From assembly GCA_014649355.1 (NCBI GenBank), contig BMSW01000008.1:186001-250000 (forward strand): a stretch of 64,000 bases of DNA, written 5' to 3'. Positions 8,222 to 17,200 of this stretch are shown here, one piece after another; the first letter of the stretch is position 1, and each line of letters begins with the position of its first letter. Origin of the DNA: Streptomyces althioticus (GTDB taxonomy: Bacteria > Actinomycetota > Actinomycetes > Streptomycetales > Streptomycetaceae). The notes beneath the pieces are model-generated. The model saw only the letters and a program-made list of their open reading frames with translations, made no database searches and was not told the origin of the DNA. The position numbers and the translations under genes are program-made.

Positions 8222-9640
8222 GTGCCGTCGATGCTCGATGCGGTCGTGGTGGGGGCGGGGCCGAACGGGCTGACCGCCGCGGTGGAACTGGCCAGGCGTG
8301 GCTTCTCGGTGGCCCTCTTCGAGGCCAAGGGGACCGTCGGCGGCGGCGCCCGCACCGAGGAGCTGACCCTCCCCGGCTTCCGGCACGACCCCTGCTCCGC
8401 GGCGCACCCCCTCGCCGTCAGCTCGCCCGCCTTCCGCGGTCTGCCCCTGGAGCGGTACGGCCTGGAGTGGCTGCACCCCGAGCTGCCCATGGCCCACCCC
8501 TTCCCCGACGGCACGGCGGCCGTGCTGGCCCGCTCGGTCGGGGAGACGGCCGCCTCCTTCGGGCCGCGCGACGCCGGAGCGTACCGGCGGCTCGTCACGC
8601 CCTTCCTGCACCGCTGGGACACCCTGGTCCGCGACTTCATGTCGCTGCCGCTGACCGCGCTGCCCCGCGACCCGGTCACCCTCGCCCGGTTCGGCCTCGT
8701 CGGCCTGCCCCCGTCGACCTGGCTGGCCCGCCGCTTCCGCGACGAGCGCGCCCGCACGCTCTTCGCCGGTCTGGTCGCCCATGTGATGGCCCCGCTCAGC
8801 GGCTTCGCCACCTCGGCGATAGGCCTGGTCTTCGCCCTCGCCGCCCACACCCGCGGCTGGCCCGTCGCCCGTGGTGGCTCCCAGGCCATCTCCGACGCCC
8901 TCGCCGGGTACCTGCGGGAGCTCGGCGGCGCCGTGCACACCGACTACGAGGTCAAGCGGCTCGACGACCTGCCCCCGGCACGGGCGTACGTCTTCGACAC
9001 CTCGCCCACCGCGCTGGCCCGTATCGCCGGCTTCGGCGACCACTACGCCCGCTACCGCTACGGCCCCGGCGTCTTCAAGATCGACTACGCGCTGGACGGG
9101 CCCGTCCCCTGGACCGCCCCCGAGGCGCGCAGGGCCGGGACCGTGCAGATCGGCGCGGACAGCACGGAGATCGGCGCCGCCCTGCGCGCCGCCTCCCGGG
9201 AGAAGCAGGCCCCCGACGCGCCGTTCCTCATCACCGTGCAGCCCTCCGTCGTCGACCCCACCCGCGCCCCCGACGGCAAGCACGTCTTCTGGGCCTACGG
9301 TCACGTCCCGCACGGCTGGACCGGCGACCTCACCGACGCGATCGAACGCCAACTGGAGCGGTTCGCGCCCGGCTTCCGCGACCGGGTCCTGGCCCGCGCC
9401 ACCGCCGGCCCGCCGGAACTGGCCGCGCGCAACGCCAACTACGTCGGCGGCGACATCGCCACCGGCGCCGTCTCCGGACTCCAGACGCTGCTGCGCCCCA
9501 AGCTGTCGCTGTTCCCGTACAGCACACCGCACCCCGCCGTGTTCATCTGCTCGCAGGCCACCCCGCCCGGCCCCGGCGTGCACGGCATGCCCGGGCACAA
9601 CGCCGCCAAGGCGGTATGGAGGAGGCTCCGCCAGACATGA
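8222..9640 (+). CDS. FAD-dependent phytoene desaturase-like oxidoreductase
   Basis: A 472-residue flavoprotein. The dinucleotide-binding motif is AVVVGAGPNGLTAAVELA at the N-terminus, followed by FEAKGTVGGGARTEE, the usual signature of the phytoene dehydrogenase/amine-oxidase superfamily. The C-terminal HGMPGHNAAKA closes the FAD site. The GTG start has a good AAGGAG Shine-Dalgarno. There is no carotenoid gene nearby, so true phytoene desaturation is unlikely; related Streptomyces proteins are annotated only as NAD(P)/FAD oxidoreductases. It overlaps the macrodomain gene by 4 nt, which suggests co-translation, and that pairing is the main functional clue. Confidence 0.85.
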   Translation: MPSMLDAVVVGAGPNGLTAAVELARRGFSVALFEAKGTVGGGARTEELTLPGFRHDPCSAAHPLAVSSPAFRGLPLERYGLEWLHPELPMAHPFPDGTAAVLARSVGETAASFGPRDAGAYRRLVTPFLHRWDTLVRDFMSLPLTALPRDPVTLARFGLVGLPPSTWLARRFRDERARTLFAGLVAHVMAPLSGFATSAIGLVFALAAHTRGWPVARGGSQAISDALAGYLRELGGAVHTDYEVKRLDDLPPARAYVFDTSPTALARIAGFGDHYARYRYGPGVFKIDYALDGPVPWTAPEARRAGTVQIGADSTEIGAALRAASREKQAPDAPFLITVQPSVVDPTRAPDGKHVFWAYGHVPHGWTGDLTDAIERQLERFAPGFRDRVLARATAGPPELAARNANYVGGDIATGAVSGLQTLLRPKLSLFPYSTPHPAVFICSQATPPGPGVHGMPGHNAAKAVWRRLRQT

Positions 9641-10152
9641 CGACCCCCAGGATCGCCCTCGTCCAGGGTGACATCACCCGGCAGAGCGCCGACGCGATCG
9701 TCAACGCCGCCAACTCGTCCCTGCTCGGCGGGGGCGGCGTCGACGGCGCGATCCACCGGCGGGGCGGCCCGGAGATCCTCGCCGAGTGCCGCGCCCTGCG
9801 CGCCTCCCACTACGGCAGGGGGCTGCCCCCGGGGCAGGCGGTCGCCACCACCGCGGGCCGGCTGGACGCGCGCTGGGTGATCCACACGGTCGGCCCGGTA
9901 TACAGCGCGTCCGAGGACCGCTCCGCGCTCCTCGCCTCCTGCTACCGCGAGTCCCTGCGCGTCGCCGACGAACTGGGCGCCCGTACGGTCGCCTTCCCCG
10001 CGATCTCTACGGGCGTCTACCGCTGGCCGCTCGACGACGCGGCCCGCATCGCCGTGGAGACCGTCCGCACCACGGACACGTCGGTCGAGGAGATCACCTT
10101 CGTCCTCTTCGACGAACGGGCGTACACGGCGTTCTCGGCGGAGACCGGCTGA
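9637..10152 (+). CDS. Macrodomain protein (O-acetyl-ADP-ribose deacetylase-like)
   Basis: A 171-residue stand-alone macrodomain, the normal length for the MacroD/YmdB group. The ADP-ribose-binding segments are clear: GDITRQSADAIVNAANSSL at the start, LLGGGGVDGAIHRRGG with the catalytic loop, and AFPAISTGVYRWP (about residues 119-131) for the phosphate loop. The family binds ADP-ribose and removes acetyl or ADP-ribosyl groups. The ATG overlaps the flavoprotein stop. Sirtuin, NUDIX and ADP-ribosylglycohydrolase genes lie 11-14 kb downstream, so several ADP-ribose enzymes are encoded in this window. Confidence 0.93.
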   Translation: MTTPRIALVQGDITRQSADAIVNAANSSLLGGGGVDGAIHRRGGPEILAECRALRASHYGRGLPPGQAVATTAGRLDARWVIHTVGPVYSASEDRSALLASCYRESLRVADELGARTVAFPAISTGVYRWPLDDAARIAVETVRTTDTSVEEITFVLFDERAYTAFSAETG

Positions 10153-10184
10153 CACGGGTCTGAGCGGCCCACCGGCCGGGCGGG

Positions 10185-10735
10185 TCAGCCTTCCCGTGGC
10201 CCCTGGCCGGCGGGTCAGCCCTCCCACGGCGCCCGGCCACGTGGGTCAGGCCCGCCGCGGGCGCCTGCTGGCCTCCGCCGCGTCGGCGATCGCCTCCGCC
10301 GTCGCCGGGAGCCGCGCTGACACGGGTTCGCGTGGCTCCCGGCGGGGCGGGTCAGCCTCCTCCGCGGGCGCCGGCCACGTGGGTCAGGCCCGCCGCGGGC
10401 GCGTGCTGGCCTCCGCCGCGTCGGCGATCGCCTCGTCCGCCGCCGTGGCCGCGCTGACACGGTTCGCGCGGCCCCGGCCGGGCGGGTCAGCCTTCCCCGC
10501 GGGGGCCGGCCACGTGGGCCAGGCCCCCTCCGCGCGCACCGGTCCGCCTCAGCCGCGTTCGGCGATCGCCTCCGCCGCCTGGGCCGCGCTGACACGGGTT
10601 TGCGCGGTTCCCGGCCGGGCGGGTCGGCCTTCCCGCGGCTCCCGGCCACGTGGGTCAGCCCTCCCGTGGCCCCCGGCCAGGCGGGCCAGCACTCCCGTGG
10701 CCCCGGCCACGTGGGTCATGCCCCCCGCGGGCGCC
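10185..10735 (-). repeat. Degenerate tandem copies of the SPFH gene 3' end
   Basis: A conserved ccggccacgtggg block occurs at 10233, 10371, 10506, 10642 and 10703, giving spacings of 138, 135, 136 and 61 bp. Read on the minus strand, the DNA beside the blocks at 10233 and 10371 encodes AIADAAEAS(R/T)RPRRA followed by a stop, matching the real end of the SPFH protein (AVADAAEADRRPRGA, stop, ending at 10716). The copy at 10506 is frameshifted. Between them runs a shorter repeated string of the type ggccgggcgggtcagcc. The region therefore looks like serial duplication of about 136 bp from the SPFH 3' end into the space between two convergent genes. No independent gene is supported here. Confidence 0.75.
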
Positions 10736-11738
10736 TGTCCGCCTCCGCCGCGTCCGCCACCGCCTCGGCGGCGGCCTGTGCCGCCTCCGCCGTGTCGTCG
10801 GCGGCCTTGGCCGCGGCCTCGTCGTCCGCGGCGGGCTTCGCCCGGGTCGCCGGGGACGGCGGCAGCGACTCGCTGAACGCCTTCGACACGCCCTGCAGCG
10901 CCGTCGTGATCTCGCTCGGGATCACCCAGAAGTTGTTGCCCTGTCCCTGCGCGAGCTGGGGGAGCGCCTGGAGGTACTGGTAGGCGAGCAGCTTCGGGTC
11001 CGGGTCGTTGCGGTGGATCGCCTGGAACACCTCGTCGATGGCGCGCGACTGGCCCTCGGCCTCCAGGATCGCGGCGGTCCGGTTGCCCTCCGCGCGCAGC
11101 ACGGCCGCCTGCTTGTCGCCCTCCGCCGTGAGGATCTGCGACTGACGCTGCCCCTCGGCGCCCAGGATCGCCGCCCGCTTGTCCCGCTCGGCCCGCATCT
11201 GCTTCTGCATGGCCTCCTTGATGGACTGCGGCGGGTCGATGGCCTTGATCTCCACGCGGTTGACCCGCAGCCCCCACTTGCCGGTCGCCTCGTCGAGCAC
11301 CCCGCGCAGCTGGCTGTTGATGGTGTCCCGGGAGGTGAGCGTCTTCTCCAGGTCCATGGAACCGACCACGTTGCGCAGCGTGGTGACGGTGAGCTGCTCC
11401 ACCGCCTGGAGGAAGCTGGCGATCTCGTAGAAGGCCGCGCGCGGGTCGGTGACCTGGAAGTACAGGACGGTGTCGATCTCGACGACCAGGTTGTCCTCGG
11501 TGATGACCGGCTGCGGCTTGAAGGACACGACCTGTTCGCGCAGGTCGATCTGCGGGTGCACCCGGTCGATGTACGGGATGACGAGGTTGAGGCCGGGCGT
11601 CAGGGTCTTGTGGTAGCGGCCCAGCCGCTCCACGTTGCGGGCGCGCGCCTGGGGCACGATGCGCACCGCCCGGATCACCGTGAAGATCGCGAGCAGCGCC
11701 ACCAGCAGCCCGGCGACGAGGGGGGCGGAGATGTCCAT
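10716..11738 (-). CDS. SPFH/Band 7 (stomatin-like) membrane protein
   Basis: A 340-residue protein. An N-terminal transmembrane helix (about residues 5-25) is followed by the SPFH domain (RIVPQARARNVERLGRYHKTL onward in the first half) and a long Ala/Glu/Lys/Gln-rich helix (AERDKRAAILGAEGQRQSQI and following) typical of the flotillin-type coiled coil. The C-terminal tail after residue 300 is almost all Ala, Asp, Glu and Arg. Such proteins form ring oligomers at the membrane with NfeD partners and are linked to membrane microdomains and protease control. The NfeD gene lies 4 bp upstream in the same operon. The start at 11738 is the ATG directly before the transmembrane segment. The tail-coding DNA has been duplicated downstream. 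Confidence 0.92.
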   Translation of the reverse strand: MDISAPLVAGLLVALLAIFTVIRAVRIVPQARARNVERLGRYHKTLTPGLNLVIPYIDRVHPQIDLREQVVSFKPQPVITEDNLVVEIDTVLYFQVTDPRAAFYEIASFLQAVEQLTVTTLRNVVGSMDLEKTLTSRDTINSQLRGVLDEATGKWGLRVNRVEIKAIDPPQSIKEAMQKQMRAERDKRAAILGAEGQRQSQILTAEGDKQAAVLRAEGNRTAAILEAEGQSRAIDEVFQAIHRNDPDPKLLAYQYLQALPQLAQGQGNNFWVIPSEITTALQGVSKAFSESLPPSPATRAKPAADDEAAAKAADDTAEAAQAAAEAVADAAEADRRPRGA

Positions 11739-11742
11739 GGCT

Positions 11743-12174
11743 TCAGTCCCGTGGGTAGACGATCGCGGTGGCGCCACTGATCTCGATGACGTCGACGGTC
11801 GTGCCGGGCGAGATCACCAGCGTTTCGTCGTAGCTGCGGGCCGTCCACTCCTCGCCGTCGATGCGGACCCTGCCGTCGGTGCCCGACACGGCCGTCAGCA
11901 CCTGCGCGGGCTTGCCCACGAGCGCGTCCACACCGAAGCGCGTACGCTGCGGGCGCCGTAGGTGAGCCAGCGCGAGCGGCCGGACGAACAGCAGCGTGAC
12001 GGCGGCGAGGGCGGCGTACGCGACCAGCTGGACCCACAGCGGCAGGCCCACCCCCGCGACGACCGCCGTGACCAGCGCGGCCGCGCTCAGCATGCCCAGG
12101 GCGGCGGTGAGGGTGAAGATCTCCGCCACGGCCAGGACGGCCGCGACGATCAGCCAGATCAGCCAGGGGTCCAT
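11743..12174 (-). CDS. NfeD family membrane protein
   Basis: A 143-residue NfeD1b-type protein without a protease domain. Residues 1-70 hold two to three hydrophobic helices (MDPWLIWLIVAAVLAVAEIF, then AALVTAVVAGVGLPLW and VAYAALAAVTLLFV). The C-terminal OB-fold (about 80-140) includes GKPAQVLTA, DGRVRIDGEEWTA and GTTVDVIEISG, which match the family. NfeD proteins partner with SPFH proteins, and the stomatin-like gene begins 4 bp after this stop. A plausible promoter lies about 80 bp upstream. Confidence 0.9.
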   Translation of the reverse strand: MDPWLIWLIVAAVLAVAEIFTLTAALGMLSAAALVTAVVAGVGLPLWVQLVAYAALAAVTLLFVRPLALAHLRRPQRTRFGVDALVGKPAQVLTAVSGTDGRVRIDGEEWTARSYDETLVISPGTTVDVIEISGATAIVYPRD

Positions 12175-12535
12175 GTCGCGCCTCTTCTCACCCGGGGTGG
12201 AGGGCTTCGGCCGGCGCCGGCCGGCACGCGAGGGGACCGGCACCTTTGCCACCACTTTACCCAGTCGCGGCCCGGGTGCCGAGGTCCGTGCACCGAGCAT
12301 TCCCGCCGTACATGTCCGGCACGCCTCCAATTGGGTGATGACCCTTATGGCGCGGACCCACCCTCTCGGGTGAGGGTTCGAACGGCCCCCTTGATCCCTT
12401 CGACGCCGGTGCCCGCCGGGCGTGTATGTGCGCCTGTCTCGCCCTGCCCGGTGTGATCGTGATGCACAGCGTCGTGAGTGGGACCGGGATGCCGGCGACC
12501 GACGGACGGCCGAGGACGGTACGAGGAACTGATTG
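12175..12535. other. Divergent intergenic region between nfeD and the antiporter
   Basis: A 361-bp region without a supported gene. It must contain promoters for both divergent transcripts. A minus-strand -35/-10 pair is proposed at 12254-12282. The plus-strand promoter is not obvious. Short palindromic strings (gggtgatgaccc near 12332, ggccggcgccggcc near 12209) could be regulator sites, but nothing specific is recognised. Confidence 0.5.
12254..12282 (-). promoter_or_regulatory. Candidate promoter for the nfeD-SPFH operon
   Basis: On the minus strand TCGGCA (12277-12282) and TAAAGT (12254-12259) are separated by 17 bp, close to the HrdB-type TTGACA/TAnnnT pattern. The expected transcript start is about 70 nt before the nfeD ATG. 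Inferred by eye only. Confidence 0.45.
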
Positions 12536-14059
12536 ATGACCCTGCCCGAGCTGTACGTGACGCTGCTCATCGCGGGCACGGTGCTGCTGGCCAGCATCGC
12601 CGCCGCCCGCACCGCGCACCGGGTGGGTCTGCCCAGTCTGCTGCTCTTCCTCGCGGTGGGGATCGTGGCCGGCGAGGACGGGCTCGGCCTGGCCTTCGAC
12701 GACGTCCAGCTCGCGCAGGCGCTCGGCACCGCGGCCCTGGCCGTGATCCTCGTGGAAGGTGGTCTGACCACCCAGTGGAGCGACGTCCGCAGACTGGTGG
12801 CGCCCGCGGGCGTGCTGGCCACCGTGGGCGTGTTCCTGTCCGTGCTGGTCACCGCCTCGGGCGCCCACTTCCTGCTGGGTCTGGACTGGAGCGTGGCGCT
12901 GCTGCTCGGCGCGATCGTCTCCTCGACGGACTCGGCCGCCGTCTTCTCCGTGCTGCGCGCGCTGCCCCTGCCCCGGAAGCTGACCGGACTCGTGGAGGCG
13001 GAGTCCGGTTTCAACGACGCGCCCACCATCATCCTCGTCCTGGTCTTCTCCACCACCACCTCCGACATCCCGTCGATCGGCCCCCTCTTCGGCAACCTGC
13101 TGTTCCAGCTGGCGGCCGGCGGCACGCTCGGCGTGCTCATCGGACTCCTGGGCGCCGTCGCCCTGCGCCACATCGCGCTGCCCGCCACGGGCCTCTACCC
13201 GCTGGCCACGGTCGGCTTCGGCATCACCGCCTTCGCCGCCGCCGGCGCGGTCGGCGCGAGCGGCATCATCGCCGCCTATCTGTCGGGGCTGGTCCTCGGC
13301 AACTCCCAGCTGCCGCACCGCGCCGCGACGCGGTCCTTCGCCGAGGGCGCCGGCTGGCTGGCCCAGATCGGCCTGTTCGTGATGCTCGGCCTGCTCGTCG
13401 ACCCGAGCGAGCTGTCCGAGGCGATCCTGCCCGCCCTCGTCGTCGGCCTGGTGCTGCTGCTCGTCGCCCGCCCCGTCTCGGTGCTGCTGTGCCTGCTGCC
13501 GTTCCGCATCCCGCTGCGGCAGCAGGCGTTCATCTCCTGGGCGGGCCTGCGCGGCGCGGTCCCCATCGTGCTCACCACCTTCCCGGTGGTGGAGGACGTG
13601 CCGCACGCCCGCGAGATCCTCAACATCGTGTTCGTGCTGGTGGCCCTGTTCACGCTGCTCCAGGGCCCCACCCTGCCCGCCGTCGCCCGCCGCCTCGGCC
13701 TGGTGCGCCCGGACGCGCTGCGCGAGATCCAGGTGGAGGCCGCGCCCCTCGACGTCCTGGACGCCGACCTGCTCACCGTGTCCATCCCGGAGGGCTCCCA
13801 GCTGCACGGGGTCGCCGTCTTCGAGCTGCGGCTGCCGCACCCGACCGTCGTCACCCTGATCGTCCGGGAGGGCACGACGCTGGTGCCCGACCGCGACACC
13901 GTGCTGCGCGCCGGCGACGAACTTTTGCTCATCGCCACCCCGGAGACCCGCGAGGACGCCGAACGCCGGCTGCGGGCCATCGGCCGGCGCGGCAAGCTCG
14001 CCCGCTGGCTCGGCGAACACGGCACCCCTGAACCGGAAGACACCGTCACGAGCGGCTGA
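12536..14059 (+). CDS. Potassium/proton antiporter (CPA1 family with TrkA_C domain)
   Basis: A 507-residue membrane protein. About 12 hydrophobic helices fill residues 5-395, including the CPA1 signature regions LLLFLAVGIVAGEDG and GAIVSSTDSAAVFSVLRAL (ion-site helix) and ESGFNDAPTIILV. The C-terminal part (about 405-490) is a TrkA_C/RCK_C ligand domain (TVSIPEGSQLHGVAVFELRL). This layout is that of the NhaP2/CvrA potassium/proton antiporters, which adjust cytoplasmic potassium and pH. The ATG at 12536 follows a gaggaac ribosome site; an in-frame TTG sits 3 nt before it. It is monocistronic. Confidence 0.88.
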   Translation: MTLPELYVTLLIAGTVLLASIAAARTAHRVGLPSLLLFLAVGIVAGEDGLGLAFDDVQLAQALGTAALAVILVEGGLTTQWSDVRRLVAPAGVLATVGVFLSVLVTASGAHFLLGLDWSVALLLGAIVSSTDSAAVFSVLRALPLPRKLTGLVEAESGFNDAPTIILVLVFSTTTSDIPSIGPLFGNLLFQLAAGGTLGVLIGLLGAVALRHIALPATGLYPLATVGFGITAFAAAGAVGASGIIAAYLSGLVLGNSQLPHRAATRSFAEGAGWLAQIGLFVMLGLLVDPSELSEAILPALVVGLVLLLVARPVSVLLCLLPFRIPLRQQAFISWAGLRGAVPIVLTTFPVVEDVPHAREILNIVFVLVALFTLLQGPTLPAVARRLGLVRPDALREIQVEAAPLDVLDADLLTVSIPEGSQLHGVAVFELRLPHPTVVTLIVREGTTLVPDRDTVLRAGDELLLIATPETREDAERRLRAIGRRGKLARWLGEHGTPEPEDTVTSG

Positions 14060-14299
14060 CCGCCCCTCCGTCCGCGATCCGGGGAAGCGCTCGGAATCAC
14101 CACGACCGCACAAAGCCCGACGGCATCATTGCTTCGTTTGTGTGCGAGTCCTAGGGTGTGGCGGGCTCAGTAGTCGCACCGTCACCACCCGTCGTGGTTC
14201 TCCTCCGGCGTGACGTCGCCGCCGTGCCGCGCGCCTCCGGGGGATCCGGCGTGCCCTCAGTCCGTGCAGTGCCCTGTCGCACCGAGGAAGGCCACGGTC

Positions 14300-17200
14300 A
14301 TGCCGCACCCGCACGTGTCTCCCGCCGCAGGTCCCGCCCGCCCCGTCGTCAGCCGCCGCCGTCTCCTGGAGTCCGGCGCCGCCGTGCTCGGCGCTCTCGC
14401 CCTCGCCGCCCCCACCGGCGCCGCGCACGCGTCCGGCCCGCGCCCGCGGGCCGACGACGGCCCACCGGAGTGGAACGACTTCGGCGTCTTCCGCCTCGGC
14501 ACCGAACCCCCGCACACCACCCTCATGCCGTACGCCGACGTATCGCAGGCGCTGGCCGCCGACCGCACCCGCTCGCCGTACAGGCTGGATCTCGACGGCA
14601 CCTGGAAGTTCGCCTACGCGGACCGGCCGGAGGACCGCGACCCCGACTTCCACCGCACCGACACCGACGACCGCGGCTGGGACACGATCCCGGTCCCGTC
14701 GGTGTGGCAGCTGCACGGCCACGACTTCCCGATCTACCTGAACATCACCTACCCCTACGGGGGCCCCAACGGCCGCGGCGAGGAACCCCAGCCGCCCGCC
14801 GCGCCCACCCGCTACAACCCGGTGGGCCAGTACCGCCGCACCTTCACCGTCCCGCGCGACTGGCGCGGCCGCCGCGTCTTCCTGCACTTCGAGGGCGTCA
14901 AGTCCGCGCACTACGTGTGGATCAACGGCGAACTCGTCGGCTACGACGAGGACTCCTACACACCCTCCGAGTACGACGTCACCGACCACCTGCGTCCCGG
15001 AACCAACCAGATCGCGGTCGAGGTGTACCGCTACGCCGACGGCGACTGGCTGGAGGACCAGGACATGATCCGGCTGAGCGGCATCTTCCGCTCGGTCCAC
15101 CTCTACTCCACCCCGCCCGTGCACCTGCGCGACTTCAAGCTGGAGACGCCGCTGAACGACACGTACACCGCCGCGGAACTGGACGTCACCGCGCACGTGC
15201 GGGCGTACGGCGACGGCGCGGGCGGCGGCCGGTACACCGTCGAGACGCAGCTCTACGACGCGCGCGGGCACGCCGTGTGGACCCGGCCGCTGCGGCAGAC
15301 CGCCGACCTGGGTTCCGTGGAGGCCGGCCGGGACGTCACCGTGCGGGCGTCCCGGGCCGTGCCCGAGCCGCGGCTGTGGTCGGCGGAGGACCCGTACCTC
15401 TACACGGCCGTCCTCCGGCTCCGCGACCCGTCCGGCACGGTCGTGGAGACCCTCTCCCACCGCGTCGGCGTCCGCGAGTTCGCGCTGAAGGACGGGCTGA
15501 TGCGGATCAACGGCCGCCCCGTCTCCTTCCGCGGCACCAACCGCCACGAGATGCACCCGGCCCGCGGCACCGCCCTCACCCGCGAGGACATGGTCCGGGA
15601 CATCACGCTCGTCAAGCGGCTCAACATGAACTCCGTCCGCACCTCGCACTACCCGGACAACCCGCTCTGGTACGAACTCGCCGACGCGTACGGCCTCTAC
15701 CTCGTCGACGAGACCAACCTGGAGACCCACGGCATCCGCGACCGCTACCCCGGCGACCACCCCGACTGGACCGCCGCCTGCGTCGCCCGCGCGCAGAACA
15801 TGGTCCACCGTGACAAGAACCACCCCTCGGTCGTCATCTGGTCGCTCGGCAACGAGGCCGGCGGCGGCTCCACCTTCACCGCCATGCACGACTGGATCCG
15901 CTCCTACGACACCACCCGTATCATCCAGTACGAGGGCGACGACCGGCCCGGCATCAGCGACATCCGCTCCCGCATGTACGAGAGCCCCGCCCGTGTCGAG
16001 CAGCGCGCCCTGGACTCCGCCGACACCCGGCCGTACGTGATGATCGAGTACTCCCACGCGATGGGGAACTCCAACGGCAACTTCAAGAAGTACTGGGACG
16101 TCGTGCGCCGTCACGACGTGCTCCAGGGCGGCTGGATCTGGGACTTCGCCGACCAGTCCCTCCACACACCGGTCCCCGAACGCGTCCTGCTCACCGAGTC
16201 GGGCCCGGCCGCGCTGCGCGGCGAGATCCTCGCCACCCGGGGCCGCCTCGACCGGGAGGCGGGCCTGTCCGGCATCACCGTCTTCGAACGCCACGACAGC
16301 CTCGACCTGACCGGCTCCCTCACCCTGGAGGCGTGGTTCACCCCGGGCGTGCCCGGCTCCCACCAGCCGATCGTCGCCAAGGGCGACACCCAGTACGCGC
16401 TCAAGCAGACCGACCGCAGGGTGGAGTTCTTCATCCACTCCGACGGCCAGTGGATCGCCGTCAACTGGACGGTCCCGGACGACTGGAGCGGCAGGGAGCA
16501 CCATGCCGCGGGCGTCTTCGACGCCGACGCCGGCACGCTGACCCTGTACGTCGACGGGGAGGTCCGCGCCACCCGCACCACCGACCGCCGGCCCACCGGC
16601 AACACCGCGCCGCTGTCCCTCGCCTCCGACGCCGACAACCAGACCCGTGAGTTCGACGGCACGATCCGCCGGGCCCGCGTCTACGCCCGCGCCCTCACCG
16701 CCGCCGAACTGGCCTCCGACGACAGGGGGCCCGGCGACGACGGCGTGCGCTTCTGGTTCGACGCCGCCACGGTGAGGACGGAGCGGAAACGCCCCGCGGC
16801 CACGACGTTCCTCGCGTACGGCGGGGACTGGGGTGACAACCCCAACGACGGCGCGTTCGTCGCCGACGGCATCGTCACCGCCGACCGCGAACTCGGCGGC
16901 AAGGCGGCCGAGATCAAACGCGTCCACCAGGCCGTCGGCGCCGTTCGCACCCCCGACGGGGGACCGGGCGCGGTCACCCTCACCAACGAGTACCTCTTCA
17001 CCAACCTCCGCTCCTTCGACGGCCGTTGGGAACTCGTCGCGGACGGCGAGGTGATCGGCCGCGGGCGCATCGGCCGGGACCAGCTCGACGTGGCGCCGCT
17101 GTCCGAGAAGCGCGTCGAGCTGCCGGCGCGCCTGCCCCGCGACCCGGCCCCGGGCACCGAGTTCTTCCTCCAGTTGTCCTTCACCACGCGGGAGCGCACC

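Noticed and set aside
10215..10649. 144-residue minus-strand open frame in the repeat region
   Set aside because: It is Arg/Pro-rich, off-frame to the SPFH tail copies, has no ribosome site, and arises from GC-rich repetition.
10185..10735. Regular repeats that could be a CRISPR array
   Set aside because: The repeats are long, imperfect and clearly derived from the SPFH gene end; there are no unique spacers of uniform length and no cas genes.
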